A stretch of DNA of 6,435 bases from Desulfocapsa sp. (GCA_030635405.1 DAOVZA010000132.1:1-6435); one strand, 5' to 3'; positions 1-6,435 are shown, counted from the first letter of the stretch. Made by a program: numbers and translations. Notes: generated by a model not told the origin, from the sequence alone.

Positions 1-2007
1 AATACCAAGTGTCATTGCAATCATGACAGAAACTGCAAGTCCGACCTGACCAACAACCAGTCCCCAGACTCCAAAGGCCATAAATGCCGGGGTGAGATTA
101 GGGACAAGACTTAAGAGCCCAAGCTTTATGTCTCGTAAAGCTAAAATCATGATAAACGATATAAGTATTAGGGCGATGACGGATCCCTTAAGCATGGAGT
201 TAATATTTCGTTTTGAAATATAGGAAAAAATAATAGAGAGTCCGGAGCCGTATGTTTCCATATCAGGGGCGTTTAGGTGTAACCATTCACGTCCTCTTTG
301 CTCAAGATCAAGGATTGCAGCGGTACCGAGGTTGGGAGTTGAAACGGTCATTCTGGTTGCCGATTTGTCCACATTTATGCGATCATTAAGGTCAAGTCCA
401 AAGGGAAGGTTCATCTCATAGAGTAGCAGATATTGAGCGGCAAGATCACGTTGTTCAGGCAGTTTATACCATGCAGGATCATCCCCATGCATGTTCTCAT
501 TGAGACGTTTCATGATGTCTGTGATTGTGTATACATGCCGCACTTCAGGTTGTTCACGGAACCAGTTTGCAAAATTTTCAACATTCTGCAGATACTTTGG
601 ATCATTAATACCACCTTCCTCTCCGGCACTCAGATCCCAATCGATAATCTCAAGTCCTGCAAGGTGCTCGGCAGAGAAATCTGAGGCAATCCTGAAGGGA
701 TAACTGCGATCAAAATATTTTATGAATTCATCGTTTAAATAAATTTTGGATATGCCACTGCTAGTGAAAATGATCATTATGAGCATGGACCAGAAAATAG
801 GAGTGCGGCGTCTGATAACAAATTCAGCAATGAGTGCAAAAACCTTGTGCTGTTCAGTCTTATGCTGTTTGACACGAAGAGGCAGAATGGCAAGAAAAGC
901 TGGCATAAAGAGAACAGAGTAGATAAGAGCAGACATCACACCCATTGCGACAATATTACCTAGATCTCTAAAAGGCGGAGCATCAGAAAAATTCATGGTA
1001 AGAAAACCAATTGCTGTACTGACACTTGTTATTAGAACGGGTTTAAGATTTACCCTGATGGCCTCTTTTATGGCCACATTTTTAGCAGTTCCCTGACGCA
1101 TCTGATAAAAAATCGTGACAAGAATATGAATGGAGTCAGCAACAGCAAGTGTCAGGATAATAATAGGGGCATTTGCAGAAGCAGGCGTGAGGACAATACC
1201 AATCCATCCTGCAATACCAAGACCTGTTATGGTGGAAAAAATAATTACGATAAGGGTGGCTACAGTTGCCATTATAGATCGCAGTGAAACAACAATAAGA
1301 AAGAGCAGCAGTCCAAACATGATGGGGATCAAGGAGCGCATGTCTTTTTCAGGAGCGTCCCCAAAAGCTGCATCAATCATTACTCCGCCAGTGAGATAGA
1401 TATCAAGAAATGGATATTTATCTTTCAGGACTTTATCGAGATCCAGTGCGGCACTGTTTACATCTTCAAGATTGTAGCTTCCATCCTCTGGTTTAATGAT
1501 ATTGATATTGATCGCTGTGACACTGCCGCTCTCATCAATAATACTCTTGAGCAGCATTGGTTGAGAGAGAGCAATTGCTTTAATTTCCGCTATTTTTTCA
1601 GAACTGAGGTTTTGGGAATCTGAGATCAAATCCTCAACCATAAGATCATCTTCAAATGCTCGTGTGTGCTGATAATTGCTGAGTGAATTTACACGGCTTG
1701 AAAAAGGGATTTTCCAGGCTTCTTCAGTAAGAAATTCTATGGCAGCAAGTGTTTTTTTCTCAAAAATATTACCGGATTTTGGGGCAATAATGTAAAGAAC
1801 ATTCTCAACCTTAGTGTAGGTGCTTTCAAGTGTTTCAAGGGCCTGAAGTTGTGGGTTTTCCTTGGAGAAAAACATTCTTGAATCATTGGAAAAAACAAGA
1901 AAGCGCATTCCGCTTGCAGAAAAAAGCGCAAATCCTATTAAAGCAATCACTAAAAGCCAACGATATTGAACAACCAGATTTCCGATCCAGTTTTCTATTC
2001 TTTGCAT
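1..2007 (-). CDS. RND-superfamily exporter (COG1033/HAE3-like), C-terminus beyond window
   Basis: The 669 visible codons are open from the ATG at 2007 to the left edge; family members run near 780-800 residues, so roughly the last 110-130 are missing. The protein is an inner-membrane, proton-driven exporter of the RND superfamily, in the group related to MMPL and hopanoid exporters. Visible order: TM1 (about 17-36), a periplasmic domain (about 40-225), a membrane bundle (about 227-375), then TM7 (about 402-418), a second periplasmic domain (about 420-600) and TM8-TM10 (from about 605). The first-half TM4 motif LAVADSIHI (287-295) carries the acidic residue typical of proton-relay positions. 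The second-half counterpart begins as MTLGI exactly where the window ends. DEFIKYFD (426-433) opens the second periplasmic domain, as is usual in this group. AGGA at 2014-2017 lies 6 bases before the ATG, and an in-frame stop at 2026-2028 excludes an earlier start. The gene follows the TetR gene by 14 bases. Substrate unknown; lipids, hopanoids or hydrophobic toxicants are possible. No periplasmic adaptor gene is in view. Confidence 0.93.
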   Translation of the reverse strand, partial: MQRIENWIGNLVVQYRWLLVIALIGFALFSASGMRFLVFSNDSRMFFSKENPQLQALETLESTYTKVENVLYIIAPKSGNIFEKKTLAAIEFLTEEAWKIPFSSRVNSLSNYQHTRAFEDDLMVEDLISDSQNLSSEKIAEIKAIALSQPMLLKSIIDESGSVTAININIIKPEDGSYNLEDVNSAALDLDKVLKDKYPFLDIYLTGGVMIDAAFGDAPEKDMRSLIPIMFGLLLFLIVVSLRSIMATVATLIVIIFSTITGLGIAGWIGIVLTPASANAPIIILTLAVADSIHILVTIFYQMRQGTAKNVAIKEAIRVNLKPVLITSVSTAIGFLTMNFSDAPPFRDLGNIVAMGVMSALIYSVLFMPAFLAILPLRVKQHKTEQHKVFALIAEFVIRRRTPIFWSMLIMIIFTSSGISKIYLNDEFIKYFDRSYPFRIASDFSAEHLAGLEIIDWDLSAGEEGGINDPKYLQNVENFANWFREQPEVRHVYTITDIMKRLNENMHGDDPAWYKLPEQRDLAAQYLLLYEMNLPFGLDLNDRINVDKSATRMTVSTPNLGTAAILDLEQRGREWLHLNAPDMETYGSGLSIIFSYISKRNINSMLKGSVIALILISFIMILALRDIKLGLLSLVPNLTPAFMAFGVWGLVVGQVGLAVSVMIAMTLGI

Positions 2008-2021
2008 ATTTGATCCTGTTG

Positions 2022-2603
2022 TTACTTAGCTACGCCACTGATGAGGAGATTGATTATATTTTCACAGGAGGCTTGCAGGTCTTCTGTGCAATACATTTCC
2101 ATGAATAATGGGGTGTGAAACATTACCGTTGCTTCTTTAAATGATGTAGCTGTCTTTTGAATGTCCTCAATGGAGAATTCACTATTGAGTTTACCTTCTT
2201 TAAGGATGCTACCAATAAGATCTACAATGATTTGACTGTGTGCCTGAACGAGGTCAAAACGTTCTTTGCAGATAAAATCAACCATTTCTTTAATCTTGGA
2301 CTGTTCTGTTACATACGTTTGTGTGGAAATAAGTGCTTTTTGAAAGAAAGCATGAAGTTTTGCAGAACTACTTGGATACCTACTAGAGACTATTATTGAG
2401 AGTTCATCTTCCTGGGATCTGAGCAGTTCTATTGCAAGCGCTGCTATGATATCATTCTTCCCGTTAAAATGACGATAAATATTGGCGGCAGACATGTCAC
2501 AATCATTTGCTATCTCAACCATGGTGGTTTTGTTGAAACCATAATGGCCAAAACGTGATTTGGCTGCCAGAAGAATTTGATCGTGTGTGGAAATCTTTGC
2601 CAT
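2022..2603 (-). CDS. TetR/AcrR-family transcriptional regulator
   Basis: A 193-residue protein, normal length for TetR-family one-component regulators, which bind DNA as dimers and release it when a small ligand enters the C-terminal domain. The N-terminal domain (about 8-55) shows the family pattern: ILLAAKSRFGHYGFNKTT (10-27), a helix-turn-helix through IANDCDMSAANIYRHF (31-46) and the following GKNDII. Residues from about 60 onward are predicted helical and diverge from anything I can name, as is usual for the ligand domain. The ATG at 2603 puts the N-terminus at the usual distance from the helix-turn-helix; no good Shine-Dalgarno precedes it, and no other ATG, GTG or TTG start lies in frame before the stop at 2661-2663. 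It is the first gene of a unit with the RND exporter 14 bases downstream, so it most likely represses its own operon and is relieved by an exporter substrate. That regulation is inferred from the arrangement. Confidence 0.93.
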   Translation of the reverse strand: MAKISTHDQILLAAKSRFGHYGFNKTTMVEIANDCDMSAANIYRHFNGKNDIIAALAIELLRSQEDELSIIVSSRYPSSSAKLHAFFQKALISTQTYVTEQSKIKEMVDFICKERFDLVQAHSQIIVDLIGSILKEGKLNSEFSIEDIQKTATSFKEATVMFHTPLFMEMYCTEDLQASCENIINLLISGVAK

Positions 2604-2625
2604 AGGATAAATGGAGACAATGAAC

Positions 2626-2651
2626 AGTGAACAAACAAGAAAATATTCACT
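2626..2651. promoter_or_regulatory. Candidate operator ahead of the TetR-RND unit
   Basis: Inverted repeat AGTGAA (2626-2631) and TTCACT (2646-2651) with 14 bases between, in the short AT-rich leader of the TetR gene. TGAACA also occurs twice in tandem at 2621-2626 and 2628-2633. TetR-family repressors usually bind imperfect palindromes of this total size just upstream of their own gene, so this is the best-placed candidate. The arms are only 6 bp in AT-rich DNA, where such matches arise by chance. I found no convincing -35/-10 pair in this leader. Confidence 0.28.
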
Positions 2652-2662
2652 TTGTTGATATT

Positions 2663-2699
2663 AAAAAAGCTCATACCCAAAAAATAATGGATATGAGCT
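2663..2699 (-). terminator. Intrinsic terminator after the TRAP permease
   Basis: Read on the minus strand, AGCTCATA pairs perfectly with TATGAGCT (8 bp) and is extended inward by one G-U and two G-C pairs, giving an 11-bp stem with a 10-base loop. A run of six T follows directly (2668-2663, overlapping the last stem base). It begins 21 bases after the permease stop codon. This is a classic Rho-independent terminator and separates the TRAP unit from the TetR-RND unit. The plus-strand reading has no T run after the stem, so it is not bidirectional. Confidence 0.88.
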
Positions 2700-2719
2700 C
2701 TGTTTTACTTAAAGATCTT

Positions 2720-4444
2720 TTAGGCAGTCTTACCTTTACTAAAATAGGTTTTAATCCACATACCGCTGAGAAGATAGGAATATAGCCAGGTCGCAAAGAT
2801 GATCATTATAAATGCCTTAATGATATCCATGGCACTGCCATCGAGGGAAAATCCTGGTACGAACCCGAAAAGGAAGGGTCCGAGATAAAGGAATTTAGCA
2901 AATTTAAAGGCAGAAAAGGCAGTCTTCCACATATTTGCCTTGGCAATCGTTGCTCCTGCAAAAGCTGCAATACAGACAGGCGGCGTAATGTTTGAATCCT
3001 GTGAAAGCCAGTAGACGATCATATGAGCCGCAAGCATATTAACGCCAAGGTGAGTCAGCGCTGGTACCGCAACCACTGCAGTAATCAGATAAGCTGCGGT
3101 AACAGGAACTCCCATTCCAAGTACAAGGGATGCAAGGGCAATGAGGAAGATGGTCATAACAAGTGATCCGCCAGCAAGCTCAATGACAATATCAGCAAAA
3201 GTCAGTACAAGGCCACTAAATGTAAGAACACCAATGATGATTCCAATAACACCAACTGTTGCACCAATCTTAAGACTTGACTCAGCGCCTTTTCTGGATG
3301 CCTCAAGAAATTCTTTGGGACCTATTCTGGTTTCTTTGCGGAACCAGGAAATTACAATACAGGTTACCAGGCCAAGAATTGCTGAATAACCAGGAGAATA
3401 ACCAAGCAGCATAAAGATGGTAATAACAATAAGAGGAAGAGTGTAATACCATTCGGATTTAAAGATTTCCCAGGCGCTGTGTTCGGATTTCTCACCGACT
3501 ATATTGTTTTTCTTGGCTTCGTAATGGACCATTACAAAGACTGAGAAAAAATACATCATAGCAGGAAAAAGTGCTACCAGCATGATACGTGAATAGGGAA
3601 GACCTGTAAGCTCGGCCATGATGAATCCGCCGGCACCCATGATGGGCGGCATAAACATACCACCAATGGAGGCCGCTGGTTCAATACCACCAGCTATATG
3701 AGGTTTAAATCCAGCCTTTTTCATCATGGGGATGGTAAAGGCTCCGGTAGAGACTGTATTTGCAATGGCGCTACCTGAGATGGAACCAAAAAGACCGGAG
3801 GCGATAACAGCAACCTTACCTGGCCCACCAATTTTATGGCCAACTGCAGCAAGAGGAAAATCGATAAAGAATTTCTGGGCGCCACATTTTTCGAGAAAGG
3901 CACCAAAGAGAACAAAGAGTAAAATATAGGTGGCAAGAACATTGGCCATAATACCAAATATACCATCACTTTTATAAAAGATGGATGTACAAAGAGCCGG
4001 GAAGGTATCACCTGCATGCGAGACAAGATCAGGCATGGCATCGCCGTATACCCCGTAACCAAGCATGAGAACACCAATAACGACAAAGATATTACCGACA
4101 ACACGTCTTGCCAGTTCAATTCCTAGCAGCACGCCTATCATGGCTATCCATGTATCAAGCTGAGTTTCGGCACCTGTACGATAATTAATGGCTTCAAAAT
4201 TCATTATCCAGTAGCTGATACTTCCAATTGAGAGCAGTATCAAAATGTAATCGATAACTCTGCCAAGTGGAGATTTGGAGCGATAGAGAAGGAAGACCAG
4301 AACATATGTGACAATGACATATGCTCCTCGATGGTATTGTGTGGCAGCAGGGGAAATAACAGCAGCATATGAGTAGAATAATAGCAATCCTACGGCACAG
4401 ATATCAAAGAGAATTTGTTCAAATCGTTTCAAATCATCGTACAC
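2720..4444 (-). CDS. TRAP transporter permease, 4TM/12TM fusion (TAXI-type)
   Basis: A 574-residue, very hydrophobic inner-membrane protein fusing the small (DctQ-like) and large (DctM-like) TRAP subunits, the form typical of TAXI-TRAP systems. It imports the ligand delivered by the periplasmic binding protein, usually driven by a sodium or proton gradient. About four N-terminal membrane segments (roughly 11-31, 41-55, 64-81 and 98-133) precede the DctM-like part. Family hallmarks are GSISGSAIANTVSTGAFTIP (220-239) with the following MMKKAGF, GGIEPAASIGGMFMPPIMGA (252-271), LGMGVPVTAAYLI (442-454) and SQDSNITPPVCIAAFAGATI (481-500). These correspond to the two pseudo-symmetric helical-hairpin regions that hold ions and substrate in TRAP permeases. 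It lacks the extra C-terminal domain of some longer members, which explains the shorter length. The start is GTG: a GAGG sits 7 bases upstream, and an in-frame stop lies ten codons before with no other start codon between. The partner binding protein is encoded 198 bases upstream. Substrate cannot be read from the sequence. Confidence 0.95.
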   Translation of the reverse strand: MYDDLKRFEQILFDICAVGLLLFYSYAAVISPAATQYHRGAYVIVTYVLVFLLYRSKSPLGRVIDYILILLSIGSISYWIMNFEAINYRTGAETQLDTWIAMIGVLLGIELARRVVGNIFVVIGVLMLGYGVYGDAMPDLVSHAGDTFPALCTSIFYKSDGIFGIMANVLATYILLFVLFGAFLEKCGAQKFFIDFPLAAVGHKIGGPGKVAVIASGLFGSISGSAIANTVSTGAFTIPMMKKAGFKPHIAGGIEPAASIGGMFMPPIMGAGGFIMAELTGLPYSRIMLVALFPAMMYFFSVFVMVHYEAKKNNIVGEKSEHSAWEIFKSEWYYTLPLIVITIFMLLGYSPGYSAILGLVTCIVISWFRKETRIGPKEFLEASRKGAESSLKIGATVGVIGIIIGVLTFSGLVLTFADIVIELAGGSLVMTIFLIALASLVLGMGVPVTAAYLITAVVAVPALTHLGVNMLAAHMIVYWLSQDSNITPPVCIAAFAGATIAKANMWKTAFSAFKFAKFLYLGPFLFGFVPGFSLDGSAMDIIKAFIMIIFATWLYSYLLSGMWIKTYFSKGKTA

Positions 4445-4451
4445 GGAAGAA

Positions 4452-4455
4452 CCTC
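4452..4455 (-). promoter_or_regulatory. Ribosome binding site that fixes the GTG start of the permease
   Basis: Minus-strand GAGG, 7 bases before the GTG at 4444-4442. It is the only Shine-Dalgarno-like motif near the start of this open frame and supports GTG initiation. The motif is shorter than the GGAGGA serving the binding-protein gene, consistent with lower translation of the membrane subunit. Confidence 0.7.
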
Positions 4456-4489
4456 GTCTGGAAGAATAATGTTAACGCAAAGTGAATAG

Positions 4490-4555
4490 TGTCGAACAAG
4501 GAGTGTCGAATATTACCATTCAGGAAATGTCTTACTCGACAATCCTTGTTCGACA
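4490..4555. repeat. Long inverted repeat between binding-protein and permease genes
   Basis: TGTCGAACAAGGAGTGTCGA (4490-4509) and TCGACAATCCTTGTTCGACA (4536-4555) are reverse complements at 19 of 20 positions, with a 26-base spacer. Each arm itself contains TGTCGA twice at a 14-base period. The element lies between the terminator-like hairpin after the binding-protein gene and the permease start, and encodes no plausible protein. As RNA it could form a long stable hairpin in the intercistronic message. It could equally be a DNA-binding site or one copy of a dispersed palindromic repeat family (REP-like). There is no T run after it on the minus strand, so it is not itself an intrinsic terminator. 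Confidence 0.85.
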
Positions 4556-4583
4556 TTCGATATCCGTTTTACAATGGATACCG

Positions 4584-4617
4584 AAAAGGCGGCAGAGTAA
4601 AGAAGATACTCTGCCGC
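4584..4617 (-). terminator. Terminator-like hairpin after the binding-protein gene (probably partial)
   Basis: On the minus strand GCGGCAGAGTA and TACTCTGCCGC form a perfect 11-bp stem (4617-4607 and 4599-4589) with a 7-base loop. C and four T follow (4588-4584), then CGG. It starts 25 bases after the stop of the solute-binding protein gene. The stem is GC-rich and strong but the T tract is short, so partial termination or 3'-end protection of the binding-protein message is likelier than a complete stop. The permease downstream has no obvious promoter of its own and probably depends on read-through. Confidence 0.68.
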
Positions 4618-4642
4618 TTAAAAACTTCAGGAAAAAAAGGTA

Positions 4643-5611
4643 TTACAGCAGACCTTTCTCTTTCCAGAATTTGATGGCACCTGGATGCATTGGAGTAACG
4701 ATTCCATTAACACCAGTTTTAAGAGACATGTGTTTGAAGGTTTTTTTCTGTCCAACCATGTGAGCAAGACCTTCATCTGTGTAGATAGCTGTGAGAAGTT
4801 TGTAAACAACATCGTCAGCAACGTCTTTGTTAGCAACCCAGAGAGCAGAATCCTGGAACGAAGGAGAGTCAACGTCTACGCCCTTGTAGGTTCCTGCAGG
4901 AACAGTGAGTTTTGAGAAGTAGGGGTATTTTTCATAAAAACAGGAAGCAACTGCATCGGCTTCAAGGTCAATGAGGTCGATATCATTGGTCTGAGCAGCC
5001 ATGATAACAGCTCCGGATGGGAATGCGGTGAAGAGCCAGAATGCATCGAGTTGTTTGTTACCGAATGCTGCAGCAGCATCGTTGTAACCCATTGCGTTTC
5101 TTTCAACTTTGTCCCATACGCCCATGTGGGTGAAGAACAGTTCGCAGTTAGCAAAAGCACCGGAACCGGCATTACCAACACCAACTTTTTTACCAGCAAG
5201 ATCTTTTACGGATTTGATTCCGGAACCAGCACGAACTACAAGCTGAGCAGGAGCACCATAAAGATAGGCAACGGCCAATACGTTCTCATATTTTTTGGTG
5301 TCGTTTTTCATCATGCCGTTGGCACCAAGATAAACGTGTCCAGAGTAAACAGTGGCAAAATCAGATTTTCCAGAGTTTACTTTTCTTAAGTTCTCTACGG
5401 AACCGGCAGAAGATTGTGCTTTAACAGTGAAGTCTTCCATAGCTTTAACAGGTTTATATACCTGGATAGCATTGGCAACAACCTGAAAAGTTCCACCAGC
5501 GGGACCACCACCAAAAACGATACGTTTTTTAGCGTGGGAATCTGCTGCTGTAGCAAAAGTCATGACCATGCTGAGGCCGATTGCTGACATAATTCCAAAT
5601 ACTTTATTCAT
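4643..5611 (-). CDS. TAXI-family TRAP solute-binding protein
   Basis: A 322-residue periplasmic protein, normal size for TAXI (TRAP-associated extracytoplasmic immunogenic) binding proteins, which capture a ligand and hand it to a fused TRAP permease. Residues 1 to about 21-27 are a Sec signal peptide: one lysine, a hydrophobic core to about 20, and small-residue cleavage options at ATA-A or SHA-K. The mature protein opens with IVFGGGPAGGTF (31-42), the glycine-rich N-terminal signature of the family. AQSSAGSVENLRKVNSGKSD (65-84), VKDLAGKKVGVGNAGSGAF (135-153) and the C-terminal GIVTPMHPGAIKFWKEKGL (303-321) are also family features. No lipobox cysteine is present, so it should be soluble. 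GGAGG (5619-5623) lies 7 bases before the ATG, a strong site suited to an abundant protein. The permease follows after a 198-base gap and an iron-dependent alcohol dehydrogenase precedes it by 83 bases. Studied TAXI proteins bind glutamate or related dicarboxylates; the ligand here is unknown. Confidence 0.95.
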   Translation of the reverse strand: MNKVFGIMSAIGLSMVMTFATAADSHAKKRIVFGGGPAGGTFQVVANAIQVYKPVKAMEDFTVKAQSSAGSVENLRKVNSGKSDFATVYSGHVYLGANGMMKNDTKKYENVLAVAYLYGAPAQLVVRAGSGIKSVKDLAGKKVGVGNAGSGAFANCELFFTHMGVWDKVERNAMGYNDAAAAFGNKQLDAFWLFTAFPSGAVIMAAQTNDIDLIDLEADAVASCFYEKYPYFSKLTVPAGTYKGVDVDSPSFQDSALWVANKDVADDVVYKLLTAIYTDEGLAHMVGQKKTFKHMSLKTGVNGIVTPMHPGAIKFWKEKGLL

Positions 5612-5640
5612 TGTCTTTCCTCCATAGAAAGAGTTGTGGG

Positions 5641-5658
5641 GGACAGAAGATTCTGTCC
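5641..5658. repeat. Palindrome in the leader of the binding-protein gene
   Basis: GGACAGAA and TTCTGTCC are perfect complements around a 2-base centre, 29 bases upstream of the binding-protein start codon. As RNA it would make a 7-bp stem with a four-base loop. No T run follows on the minus strand, so it is not a normal terminator for the alcohol dehydrogenase. It could be an operator for a dimeric regulator or a stabilising structure in the message leader. Confidence 0.55.
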
Positions 5659-5685
5659 TGGATAAAAATCGGTTTAAAGGATTTT

Positions 5686-5691
5686 ATTATA
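5686..5691 (-). promoter_or_regulatory. Possible -10 element for the TRAP unit
   Basis: Minus-strand TATAAT, an exact consensus -10 hexamer, lies 3 bases past the dehydrogenase stop codon and about 75 bases ahead of the binding-protein start. No recognisable -35 hexamer is found 15-18 bases upstream, inside the 3' end of the dehydrogenase gene. The surroundings are very AT-rich, so a chance match is quite possible. If real, transcription would start near 5679 and the palindrome at 5641-5658 would lie in the leader. Confidence 0.3.
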
Positions 5692-5694
5692 TAA

Positions 5695-6435
5695 TTAAAA
5701 TGAAAGATCGCCACTGAAGGCTGTTTCATATATAGCAATCACATCTTCAAGTGTGGGTTGTCTAGGATTGTTTTCCACAGGACGAGTCACTGTGAGAGCA
5801 ATCTTTGCCATCTCAGGGATCGAATCAAAGGGGATATCAAGATCCTTGATGGTCGCTGGAATACCGACATCTTCATTAAGATTAAAGAGTGCATCTACAC
5901 AGAGACTTGCTGATTCTCTAAGAGTAAGGTCGTCAGTGTTTTGACCTAAAACTCGAGCAAGAATAGCAAATTTTTCTAAATCACCAATAAGATTATACTC
6001 GATTACATAGGGAAGGAGAACAGCATTTGCAAGACCATGAGGGATACCAAACATTCCGCCCATGGGGTAGGCCATGGCATGAACCAGTCCTACACCTGCG
6101 GTTGCAAGTGCTTTTCCGCCAAGAAGTGATCCCATAAGCATGGCAGAACGAGCCTCAAGATTACCGCCATTGGCATACGCAGCTGGAAGGTTATCGGCAA
6201 TAAGGCTGATGGCTTCGAGCGAATACATCTCAGATATTGTGTGGGCCTGAGTCGAAGTATAGGCCTCAAGGGCGTGAGTCAAGGCGTCGATACCGGTAAA
6301 GGCTGTTACATGAGCAGGGAGACTAATAGTTAACTCTGGATCAAGAATGGCAGCATCTGGATATAATGGATCTCCATTCATTCCACCCTTTGAGCCGGTC
6401 TTTTCGTTGATAAAAACAGCAGTGAATGTTACTTC
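5695..6435 (-). CDS. Iron-containing alcohol dehydrogenase, N-terminus beyond window
   Basis: The visible 246 residues are the C-terminal part of a family III (iron-dependent) alcohol dehydrogenase, a cytoplasmic NAD(P)-linked enzyme interconverting alcohols and aldehydes. The frame is open to the right edge; members are about 380-400 residues, so roughly 140 N-terminal residues with the nucleotide-binding GGGS region are missing. The first visible residues EVT are the end of the family's GSEVT stretch, and the ATG at 6381 is internal, not the start. AAILDPELTISLP (28-40) is a family signature. The four metal ligands are present in visible numbering: D50 and H54 in GIDALTHALEAY (48-59), and H119 and H133 in GLVHAMAYPMGGMFGIPHGL (116-135). 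NNPRQPT (222-228) and the short helix after it form the expected C-terminus. Nothing suggests loss of activity. Substrates vary widely in this family (1,3-propanediol, lactaldehyde, ethanol, sulfoacetaldehyde and others) and cannot be assigned here. The adjacent TRAP genes suggest a role in using an imported compound, which is inference. Confidence 0.93.
   Translation of the reverse strand, partial: EVTFTAVFINEKTGSKGGMNGDPLYPDAAILDPELTISLPAHVTAFTGIDALTHALEAYTSTQAHTISEMYSLEAISLIADNLPAAYANGGNLEARSAMLMGSLLGGKALATAGVGLVHAMAYPMGGMFGIPHGLANAVLLPYVIEYNLIGDLEKFAILARVLGQNTDDLTLRESASLCVDALFNLNEDVGIPATIKDLDIPFDSIPEMAKIALTVTRPVENNPRQPTLEDVIAIYETAFSGDLSF

Noticed and set aside
433..703. Overlapping plus-strand open frames of 70-83 codons
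   Set aside because: They lie antisense to the continuous RND exporter frame, have no convincing ribosome binding site and show no recognisable protein pattern.
3724..4119. A 131-codon minus-strand open frame in another phase
   Set aside because: It lies wholly inside the permease gene, and the permease frame carries clear TRAP motifs across the same bases.
4490..4555. Long inverted repeat as an insertion sequence or CRISPR unit
   Set aside because: The 26-base spacer holds no transposase, only two arms exist, and there are no regular repeat-spacer units or clear target-site duplication at the flanks.
4482..4763. Plus-strand open frames of 61-93 codons over the gap and the 3' end of the binding-protein gene
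   Set aside because: They read through the inverted repeat and the terminator-like hairpin and then run antisense to the binding-protein gene; the translations look random. The binding-protein frame is unambiguous.
4876..5389. Open frames of 107 and 112 codons overlapping the binding-protein gene
   Set aside because: One is an out-of-phase minus-strand frame and the other antisense; both are shadows of the TAXI protein coding sequence.
6379..6381. ATG as the start of a 228-residue alcohol dehydrogenase
   Set aside because: The frame continues upstream to the window edge with family sequence (EVTFTAV and following), so this methionine is internal and the gene is cut by the window.

Overview
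The window holds five protein genes, all on the minus strand, so transcription runs from high to low coordinates. The DNA has moderate GC. A TAXI-type TRAP transporter with a fused membrane subunit, an iron-dependent alcohol dehydrogenase and an RND exporter of the COG1033/HAE3 type fit an anaerobic Gram-negative bacterium. The style suggests a sulfate-reducing Desulfobacterota, but this is an impression from gene content and protein flavour; no marker gene in the window proves it.

Layout in transcription order: (1) 6435-5695, the C-terminal two thirds of an iron-containing alcohol dehydrogenase, cut by the right edge. (2) 5611-4643, a TAXI-family periplasmic solute-binding protein with a signal peptide. 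(3) A 198-base gap holding a terminator-like hairpin and, just after it, a 20-bp nearly perfect inverted repeat with a 26-base spacer. (4) 4444-2720, a TRAP 4TM/12TM fused permease starting at GTG. (5) A strong intrinsic terminator at 2699-2663 that ends this unit. (6) 2603-2022, a TetR/AcrR-family regulator. (7) 2007 to the left edge, an RND-superfamily exporter cut inside its second-half TM motif.

Functionally there are two modules. The first is an uptake system: the binding protein captures an organic anion, probably a carboxylate, in the periplasm, and the fused permease imports it with an ion gradient. The alcohol dehydrogenase just upstream may act on the imported compound or a product of it, which is inference from proximity. 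The second is a regulator-exporter pair: the TetR protein and the RND pump are 14 bases apart and almost certainly cotranscribed, so the regulator probably controls both.

No RNA gene, CRISPR array, insertion sequence or clearly new system was seen. The least ordinary part is the gap between the binding protein and its permease. It looks like a site that sets different expression levels for the two subunits and may also carry a dispersed palindromic repeat.
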